Assembly (NCBI GenBank): GCA_030045215.1
Contig: JASIBJ010000377.1
Span: 1 to 9,108, forward strand
Reading direction: 5' to 3'
Length of the DNA stretch: 9,108 nt
Origin: Streptosporangiaceae bacterium
Lineage (GTDB): Bacteria; Actinomycetota; Actinomycetes; Streptosporangiales; Streptosporangiaceae
The notes under the pieces are model-generated. The model saw only the letters and a program-made list of their open reading frames with translations. It did not search any database and was not told the DNA's origin. The position numbers and the translations under genes were made by a program. This document shows positions 1-4,246 of the stretch, one piece after another. Every line of letters starts with the position of its first letter. Position 1 is the first letter of the stretch.

Positions 1-43
1 CCCGTTTACCCATGCGAAACCCATGCTCCGCTCCCCCGAGCGG

Positions 44-63
44 GGCCGCCGGCAGCGGCGGCC
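44..63. repeat. GC-rich hairpin in the left-hand non-coding stretch
   Basis: Two perfect 8-base arms (44-51 and 56-63) flank a 4-base loop (52-55), giving an all-G/C stem. No T-run follows on either strand, so it is not a textbook terminator, although actinobacterial terminators often lack one. It may end transcription of a gene lying left of the window. Bases 1-171 otherwise contain no reading frame that looks coding. Confidence 0.5.
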
Positions 64-173
64 TGCCCCCACCGGAGATGGTTTCATTCCGGGGCCCGTC
101 ACGCCAGCACCGGGGCGGCATGGGCCTGGTCACGGAAGTTAGGAAATACTTCTGGATGGGATTATGGCTGTTT

Positions 174-208
174 GCAACTTCATGGCAGTATGGCCGCCAT
201 GAAGTTGC
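174..208. repeat. Perfect 13-bp inverted repeat over the start of the holin-like gene
   Basis: Arms 174-186 and 196-208 are exact reverse complements (13 of 13) around a 9-base spacer (187-195). In the mRNA this would form a stable hairpin. The preferred ATG (199-201) lies in the 3' arm, while an alternative in-frame ATG (190-192) lies in the loop. The structure could block or gate translation initiation. As DNA it could equally be an operator for a dimeric repressor. The repeat is certain; the function is inferred. Confidence 0.75.
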
Positions 209-597
209 TGCTCCGCATCCTCATACCGGCCATCGCCCTCGGCGTGGCTCATGAGCTGATCTCCGGCATCGAGCTGACCGGCCACTCGGACGCGAAGAAG
301 GCAGGCACCCTTGTGATCATCGCGCTGATCTTCGGCGTGGTGAACGCGGTGCTCAAGCCGATCATCAAGACGGTCGGCTGCCTGTTCTACGTGCTGACGC
401 TCGGCCTCATCGGCCTGGTCGTCAACGGCGCCCTGCTGTATCTGTGCAGCTGGATCGCCGGAAAGCTGTCAATTCCGTTCCACATCACGAGCTTCAGCGC
501 CGCGTTCTTCGGAGCGATCATCGTCGGGATCGTCGGCTGGCTGCTGAACCTGGTCTTCGATGAGCGTGGGCCGGCCAGGGTCGTGACGGCTCACTAG
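199..597 (+). CDS. Phage holin family 4 (PF04020-like) small membrane protein
   Basis: A 132-residue integral membrane protein with four predicted helices, at about residues 3-20, 37-54, 62-84 and 99-120, and a short charged tail. The block at residues 42-82, a hydrophobic run with GVVNAVLKPIIK then LTLGLIGLVVNGALLYL, is the recognisable core of the PF04020 'phage holin 4 superfamily' proteins. These are widespread in bacterial chromosomes, usually with no phage context, and their real role is unknown. The start is uncertain: ATG 199 gives a natural short N-terminus, while ATG 190 and TTG 172 are in frame upstream. No strong Shine-Dalgarno precedes ATG 199; GGATGGG at 154-160 would suit TTG 172. 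The start region lies in a perfect inverted repeat (174-208). No lysis partner or phage gene is nearby, so a role in lysis should not be assumed. Confidence 0.85.
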   Translation: MKLLLRILIPAIALGVAHELISGIELTGHSDAKKAGTLVIIALIFGVVNAVLKPIIKTVGCLFYVLTLGLIGLVVNGALLYLCSWIAGKLSIPFHITSFSAAFFGAIIVGIVGWLLNLVFDERGPARVVTAH

Positions 598-698
598 AAG
601 CCACCGCGGCCGGTCGGCCCGGCATCCGGCTCCCGAGTCGGAAAGCTCCTAGTGTTTGGGTACAGCCGTTAAGTCCGCGACCGCAGCGGGGGTAGCCC

Positions 699-1889
699 AT
701 GCGCGAGGCCTGGCCGGTGGTCGACCTCTTCTCCGGCGCGGGCGGCATGAGCTGCGGGTTCCAGCGGCACCCGGACTTTGCCGTGGTGGGCGCCGTCGAT
801 GCGCAGATCGGCAAGCCGAGCGCCGGACCCGGCGCACTTGGCTGTAACGCCAGCTACGCCGCCAACATCGGCCTGGATCCGCTCCGCGCGGACCTCGGCG
901 CGAGCGACCCGGCGGACGTCTGCGAGGCAATGGACCTCGGCCCCACCCGGCCGGCCGTCCTCACGGCGTGCCCGCCGTGCACCGGGTTCACGCGGACGAC
1001 CGCGAGCAACCACCTCAGGGATGACCGGCGCAACGGTCTGGTCGGCAGGATCGGGGAATACGCCGCCTTGCTTCGGCCGGACATCGTCCTCGTTGAGAAC
1101 GCGCGCGAACTGGTGATGGGCCGATTCGCGGCGCACCTGCACGGCCTGGCCCGCGACCTGTCGCGGCTCGGATACCAGACCGTGGCCCGCACGCACTTTC
1201 TGGACGCCTTCGGCCTGCCGCAGCGGCGCGAGCGCGCGATCGTCGTGGCGGTCCGGAGGCCGTTGCCCGCGCTAGACCTGGCCGCGCTGTGGGCAGGGTG
1301 GCGGCCCGACGTTAAGGCGACCCACGTCCGCCGCGCCATCTGGGACCTGCCGCCGGTCGCGGCGGGCCAGGCGGACCCCGCCGACCCGCTGCACGTCTCT
1401 CCGGCGCTACGGTCGCAAGACAACCGGCGCCGGCTCGCCGCGGTGCCGCACGACGGCGGCAGCTGGGCCGACCTGATCGAGCGCCAGGGCAGTGGTGTCC
1501 TGCTCACCCCGGCCATGTCCAGGCGAGTCGCGATCGGCGACCTCGGCAGTCATCCGGACATCTACGGCCGCCTGCACTGGGATAAGCCGGCGGTCACGAT
1601 CAAACGCGAGTGCGGCCACATCGGGAACGGACGCTATGCCCACCCGGAGCAGGACCGGCTGTGCACCGTGCGCGAGATGTCCATCCTGCAGGGCTTTCCG
1701 CGTGACTACCGCCTTGTCGGCTCCCTGGCCAACATGTACAGGCATGTCGGCGACGCGATCCCGCCGCTGATCAGCTTCCAGCTGGCCGGCCTGTGCCGCT
1801 GGATCCTCGCGGGCGAGCGGCCGGGCCCCGAGGAGCTGATCCTGCCCGGCTGCCATCTCGGCTCATCCGACCTTCACCGCACGGACTAG
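699..1889 (+). CDS. C5-cytosine DNA methyltransferase (Dcm/DNMT family)
   Basis: A 396-residue protein that should transfer a methyl group from S-adenosylmethionine to C5 of cytosine in a specific DNA site. The ordered C5-MTase motifs are visible: motif I VDLFSGAGGMSCGF (8-21) for AdoMet binding; motif IV CPPCTGF (91-97) with catalytic Cys94; motif VI ENA (133-135, usually ENV); motif VIII QRRER (175-179); motif IX/X region with LQGFP (330-334) and HVGDAIPP (349-356, usually GNAVPP). The target-recognition region would be roughly residues 186-290, fairly short, and the recognition site cannot be deduced. A G-rich ribosome site (about 687-693) sits just before ATG 699. No restriction endonuclease, Vsr or other DNA-processing gene is in the window, so it looks solitary. 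It might be an orphan regulator of gene expression, a remnant of a restriction system, or part of a system extending outside the window. The family call is secure. Confidence 0.93.
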   Translation: MREAWPVVDLFSGAGGMSCGFQRHPDFAVVGAVDAQIGKPSAGPGALGCNASYAANIGLDPLRADLGASDPADVCEAMDLGPTRPAVLTACPPCTGFTRTTASNHLRDDRRNGLVGRIGEYAALLRPDIVLVENARELVMGRFAAHLHGLARDLSRLGYQTVARTHFLDAFGLPQRRERAIVVAVRRPLPALDLAALWAGWRPDVKATHVRRAIWDLPPVAAGQADPADPLHVSPALRSQDNRRRLAAVPHDGGSWADLIERQGSGVLLTPAMSRRVAIGDLGSHPDIYGRLHWDKPAVTIKRECGHIGNGRYAHPEQDRLCTVREMSILQGFPRDYRLVGSLANMYRHVGDAIPPLISFQLAGLCRWILAGERPGPEELILPGCHLGSSDLHRTD

Positions 1890-1916
1890 AGCGTGGCGGC
1901 GCGGGCCGGGCGCGCT

Positions 1917-1922
1917 TACACT
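1917..1922 (+). promoter_or_regulatory. Likely -10 box (TACACT) of the trp leader transcript
   Basis: TACACT fits the actinobacterial TANNNT -10 pattern and ends six bases before the leader ATG at 1929. A transcript would therefore start at or next to that ATG, which suggests leaderless translation of the leader peptide. No good -35 hexamer is visible at the expected distance (around 1894-1899), as is common in actinobacterial promoters. Confidence 0.5.
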
Positions 1923-1928
1923 GTTGGC

Positions 1929-1967
1929 ATGCATGTGCAGCGCTCGTGCCAGTGGTGGCCGCTCTAA
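1929..1967 (+). CDS. Trp leader peptide (MHVQRSCQWWPL), attenuator control peptide
   Basis: A 12-codon frame, ATG 1929 to TAA 1965-1967, has two adjacent Trp codons (TGG 1953-1955 and 1956-1958) near its end and lies about 110 bases upstream of a tryptophanyl-tRNA synthetase. Trp is a rare residue, and a tandem pair just ahead of competing RNA hairpins is the hallmark of ribosome-mediated attenuation. The Trp codons overlap the 5' arm of hairpin 1:2 (1954-1963). A ribosome stalled there for lack of Trp-tRNA would mask that arm and leave the 3' arm (1967-1976) free. No Shine-Dalgarno is visible, consistent with a leaderless start. The peptide itself probably has no function other than sensing. 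The codons and structures are seen directly; the mechanism follows from known trp leaders. Confidence 0.82.
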   Translation: MHVQRSCQWWPL

Positions 1968-2027
1968 GCGGCCGCCCTGTCCTTGCGTTCTCCGACGGCG
2001 CGCCCGCTAGGGCCGCCGTTTTCTTCT
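1954..2027 (+). promoter_or_regulatory. Tryptophan attenuator: competing 1:2, 2:3 and 3:4 hairpins
   Basis: Three mutually exclusive stems can be drawn. 1:2 pairs 1954-1963 with 1967-1976 (10 bp, one G-U, 3-base loop). 2:3, the antiterminator, pairs 1967-1976 with 1997-2008 (10 bp with bulged C at 2001 and 2003). 3:4, the terminator, pairs 1995-2005 with 2010-2019 (10 bp, bulged C2001, loop GCTA) and is followed by a T-rich tract (2019-2027). With ample Trp-tRNA the ribosome reaches the stop codon, covers arm 2, and the terminator forms. When it stalls at Trp-Trp, 2:3 forms and the TrpRS gene is read. Folding energies were not computed. Confidence 0.8.
1995..2027 (+). terminator. Intrinsic terminator of the trp attenuator (stem 3:4)
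   Basis: The outer stem ACGGCG/CGCCGT (1995-2000 with 2014-2019) continues through G2002-C2013 and CCC/GGG to a GCTA loop (2006-2009). It is followed by TTTTCTTCT (2019-2027), the most terminator-like T-tract seen in this GC-rich window. It lies 50 bases before the TrpRS start, so termination here would silence that gene. Confidence 0.78.
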
Positions 2028-2076
2028 GGGAACGAGCTGACACCTGGCGGGCTCATTCACCAGAAAGGCAAGTGTC

Positions 2077-3147
2077 ATGCCCACCGCTACCACGACCTCC
2101 TCGGCCCGTGCCAGCCAACGGCGCAGTGCCGATCTCGAGGCGGACATCGCCGCCAGTCCCGGCGCCTTCCGGATCCTGACGGGCGACCGTCCGACCGGGC
2201 CGCTCCACATCGGCCACTATTTCGGAACGCTCGCTAACCGGGTGCGCCTGCAGGAGGCCGGCGTCGAGTTGATGGTGCTCATCCCCGACTACCAGGCTCT
2301 TACCGACAGGATTGCGACCCCGCAACTACGTGACGACGTCTTCGGCCTGGTGGCCGACTATCTCGCCATCGGTATCGACCACGCCCGATCGACGATATTC
2401 GCCCACAGTCAGGTCGAAGCGCTCAATCAGCTGTTGCTGCCCTTTCTGACCCTGGTGAGCGTGACCGAGATCGGACGGAACCCGACGGTCAAGGAGGAGA
2501 TGGCTGCCTCAGGATCGAGCGTGATGTCCGGGCTCATGTTCGCCTACCCGGTGCATCAGGCGGCCGACATCTTGTCCTGCCGGGCCAACCTGGTTCCCGT
2601 GGGCCAGGATCAGCTGCCGCACCTGGAGCTCAGCCGGGTCATCGCACGCAGGTTCAACGAGCGCTACAGCCCGGACGCGCCTTTCTTCGCCGAGCCGCAG
2701 GCGTTGCTGAGCAGAGCTCCGCTGCTGCTGGGGCTCGACGGCAGGAAGATGGGCAAGAGCCTGGGTAACTCGGTGCCCTTGCGGGCGAGCGCCGACGAGA
2801 CCGCGCGGCTGGTGGCGAGGGCGACCACCGACTCACAGCGCCTGATCACTTACGAGCCCGGCCGCCGGCCGGAGGTGTCGAACCTGGTACTGATCGCGGC
2901 CTTGTGCCGGGATCAGGATCCGGACGACCTGGCCCTGGAGATTGGCGAGGGCGGCGCGACCGCGCTGAAAGCGGTCGTCACCGAGGCGCTCAACGACCGG
3001 TTCGCCGGCATCCGCGCGCGGCGGGCCCAGCTCGCCGCCGATCCCGGTTACCTCCGTGACGTGCTGGCCGAGGGGAACGAGCGCGCCAGGGCCATTGCGG
3101 GCGAGACGCTCGACGCGGTCAGGCGGCTGATGCAGATGGCGTACTGA
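2077..3147 (+). CDS. trpS: Tryptophanyl-tRNA synthetase, auxiliary antibiotic-tolerant type
   Basis: A cytoplasmic class I aminoacyl-tRNA synthetase of 356 residues that charges tRNA-Trp using ATP. It shows the HIGH signature at residues 44-47 within TGDRPTGPLHIGHYFGT, the GQDQ stretch at 176-179, and a KMSKS-type loop in the variant form KMGKS (224-228). An N-terminal extension of about 30 residues precedes the catalytic core, so it is slightly longer than typical TrpRS. ATG 2077 has AAAGG at 2064-2068 with 8-base spacing. The sequence style resembles the second, inducible TrpRS of Streptomyces, known for indolmycin resistance. At the position I align with His43 of the Geobacillus enzyme, where substitution gives indolmycin resistance, it has Gln73 (IPDYQALT). 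Control by the upstream Trp-Trp attenuator supports a stress-induced paralogue rather than the only housekeeping copy. The TrpRS identity is firm; the resistance role is inferred. Confidence 0.94.
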   Translation: MPTATTTSSARASQRRSADLEADIAASPGAFRILTGDRPTGPLHIGHYFGTLANRVRLQEAGVELMVLIPDYQALTDRIATPQLRDDVFGLVADYLAIGIDHARSTIFAHSQVEALNQLLLPFLTLVSVTEIGRNPTVKEEMAASGSSVMSGLMFAYPVHQAADILSCRANLVPVGQDQLPHLELSRVIARRFNERYSPDAPFFAEPQALLSRAPLLLGLDGRKMGKSLGNSVPLRASADETARLVARATTDSQRLITYEPGRRPEVSNLVLIAALCRDQDPDDLALEIGEGGATALKAVVTEALNDRFAGIRARRAQLAADPGYLRDVLAEGNERARAIAGETLDAVRRLMQMAY

Positions 3148-3216
3148 CTCATCACCGCTTCATCACCGGCGGCTCGCGGTCGGGTACGCCGGCGCCGCGG
3201 ACACTCCTCGTTCCCC

Positions 3217-3240
3217 ATATATTTGCTTGAGCATATATAT
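3217..3240. promoter_or_regulatory. Probable ArsR-type operator (10-4-10 inverted repeat)
   Basis: Arms 3217-3226 and 3231-3240 are reverse complements at 9 of 10 positions around the spacer TTGA. The right arm is also part of a perfect 12-base palindrome, GCATATATATGC (3231-3242). This is a sharply AT-rich island in GC-rich DNA. It overlaps the -35 box of the downstream regulator gene, where a bound repressor would block RNA polymerase. Self-repression by the ArsR protein is the natural reading but is inferred. Confidence 0.6.
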
Positions 3241-3255
3241 GCTAGAGATTATATT
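3227..3255 (+). promoter_or_regulatory. Promoter of the arsR-SRPBCC pair
   Basis: TTGAGC (3227-3232) and TATATT (3250-3255) are separated by 17 bases and match the sigma-70-type -35/-10 layout. The -10 box ends six bases before GTG 3262, so the transcript probably begins at or beside the start codon and is leaderless. This placement is the main reason for preferring GTG 3262 over the in-frame TTG at 3223. Confidence 0.6.
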
Positions 3256-3261
3256 AGATGC

Positions 3262-3594
3262 GTGGAGTCCACGTTCGAGGTAGTTGCCGAGCCGACACGG
3301 CGGCGAATTCTTGATCTGCTGCTCACCGGGGAGCGCCCGGTCAAAGACCTGGTAGCGCAGCTCGCGATGAGCCAGCCCGCCGTGTCCAGGCACCTGCGAG
3401 TGCTCAGGGACGCGGGGCTGGTCGCCACCAGGACCGATGCCCAGCGGCGGCTCTACCGGCTCGATGCGAGGCCGCTGGCGGCGATGGACGAGTGGCTGGA
3501 GCCGTACCGGCGGCTGTGGGCCGGCCGGCTGGATAGCCTCGCCCGGCACCTGGATGAGATGACTGATGATCTAGACCGGAAGGACGAGCGATGA
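3262..3594 (+). CDS. ArsR-family winged-helix transcriptional regulator
   Basis: A 110-residue winged helix-turn-helix repressor. The N-terminal segment FEVVAEPTRRRILDLLLTGE (5-24) and the recognition region MSQPAVSRHLRVLRDAGLV (36-54) are typical of ArsR proteins. The beta-wing follows at about 56-68 (TRTDAQRRLYRLD) and a C-terminal helix at 76-105 probably mediates dimerisation. The ELCVCDL-type metal site is absent and the chain has no cysteine, so a classical arsenic or zinc sensor is unlikely. Proteins of this subgroup are commonly paired with an SRPBCC/AHSA1 gene. Here the stop codon TGA (3592-3594) overlaps the next gene's ATG (3591-3593), giving translational coupling. It is probably autoregulated through the palindrome at 3217-3240. 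The effector is unknown. An upstream TTG at 3223 would add 13 residues but would place the promoter inside the gene. Confidence 0.92.
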   Translation: MESTFEVVAEPTRRRILDLLLTGERPVKDLVAQLAMSQPAVSRHLRVLRDAGLVATRTDAQRRLYRLDARPLAAMDEWLEPYRRLWAGRLDSLARHLDEMTDDLDRKDER

Positions 3595-4154
3595 CCGAAT
3601 CCGACGTACCCCGCGACCAGGACTACGCGGTGCTCGAGCGCGGGCCCGACTCCGTCACGCTGCGGTTCACCCGGCAGCTCCCGCATCCGCCGGACAAGGT
3701 GTGGCGAGCGCTCACCGAGGAGGAGCACCTCGCGGCGTGGCTGCCGACCACGATCGAGGGCGACCTGACCGCGGCCGGGGGGCCGCTGCGGTTCGCCTTC
3801 CGCCACGTGCCGATCCCGCCCATGGATGGCCACGCGATTTCCTGCGACCCGCCGAAACTGCTCGAGTACCTGTGGGGCGACGAGCGGCTGCGGTTCGAGC
3901 TCACCCCGCAGGAGCCGGGGACCCTGCTGGTCTTCACTGCTAGCTTCACCGGCATCGGCAAGGCCGCCAGGGACGCCGCCGGCTGGCACGCCTGCCTGGA
4001 CGAGCTTGGCTACAGCCTGGACGGCCGGCGCGCTCCATTCACGACCGATGAGCGATGGCGGCTGGTTAACCCCGAGTACGCCGCGCGGTTCGGGCCCGAC
4101 GCCGCCACCGAAGGCCCGCCGAAGGAGTGGGAAGAGACCTACGGCTCGCCCTGA
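3591..4154 (+). CDS. SRPBCC / AHSA1-like ligand-binding domain protein
   Basis: A 187-residue cytoplasmic protein of the START-like (SRPBCC) fold, in the group named for the activator of Hsp90 ATPase. Visible family marks are LRFTRQLPHPPDKVWRAL (24-41), EEHLAAWLP (44-52), a mid-protein beta region (LRFAFR 66-71; LEYLWGDERLRFEL 91-104), and the closing TLLVFTASF...GWHACLDEL segment (111-139) that starts the long C-terminal helix. The fold encloses a hydrophobic cavity, but no ligand or reaction can be assigned. Residues 145-187 form a polar tail beyond the usual domain end. The ATGA overlap with the ArsR gene makes them a co-translated pair; such pairs are frequent in actinobacteria. The family is secure; the function is unknown. 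Confidence 0.9.
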   Translation: MTESDVPRDQDYAVLERGPDSVTLRFTRQLPHPPDKVWRALTEEEHLAAWLPTTIEGDLTAAGGPLRFAFRHVPIPPMDGHAISCDPPKLLEYLWGDERLRFELTPQEPGTLLVFTASFTGIGKAARDAAGWHACLDELGYSLDGRRAPFTTDERWRLVNPEYAARFGPDAATEGPPKEWEETYGSP

Positions 4155-4174
4155 TTTCCAGCCGACCGCACGAG

Positions 4175-4207
4175 AGCCGGCGGGCCGCAACGTGCGGCCC
4201 GCCGGCT
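4175..4207. terminator. Bidirectional hairpin terminator between convergent genes
   Basis: A perfect 15-bp stem (4175-4189 with 4193-4207) with a 3-base loop sits 20 bases after the SRPBCC stop and 39 bases past the end of the convergent MFS gene. No long T-tract follows on either strand (TGTCTTCCTG on +), as is often the case in actinobacteria. Its symmetry and position suit termination in both directions. Confidence 0.75.
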
Positions 4208-4210
4208 GTC

Positions 4211-4235
4211 TTCCTGCCTGCTCTGTTCCTGCCTG
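4211..4235. repeat. Short direct repeat TTCCTGCCTG, two copies
   Basis: The 10-base unit occurs at 4211-4220 and 4226-4235 with a 15-base period, between the terminator hairpin and the 3' end of the MFS gene. It is probably a minor slippage duplication; no function is proposed. Confidence 0.5.
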
Positions 4236-4246
4236 CCAGGCCTGGA

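Noticed and set aside
12..254. 80-codon + frame at the left edge
   Set aside because: Low-complexity product rich in Gly, Pro and Arg that overlaps the better supported holin-like gene in another frame. No ribosome site or recognisable domain.
199..1889. Phage or restriction island made of the holin-like gene and the methyltransferase
   Set aside because: PF04020 proteins are ordinary chromosomal membrane proteins, and there is no integrase, phage structural gene, endonuclease or attachment site in the window.
1929..2076. T-box riboswitch as the control element of the TrpRS gene
   Set aside because: The leader is short, no T-box consensus or specifier loop is visible, and a translated Trp-Trp leader with competing stems explains the region better.
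1793..2179. 128-codon + frame running through the attenuator and into the TrpRS gene
   Set aside because: It overlaps the methyltransferase 3' end, the leader peptide and the TrpRS start in the wrong frame, with no homology-like features. The attenuator explains the region.
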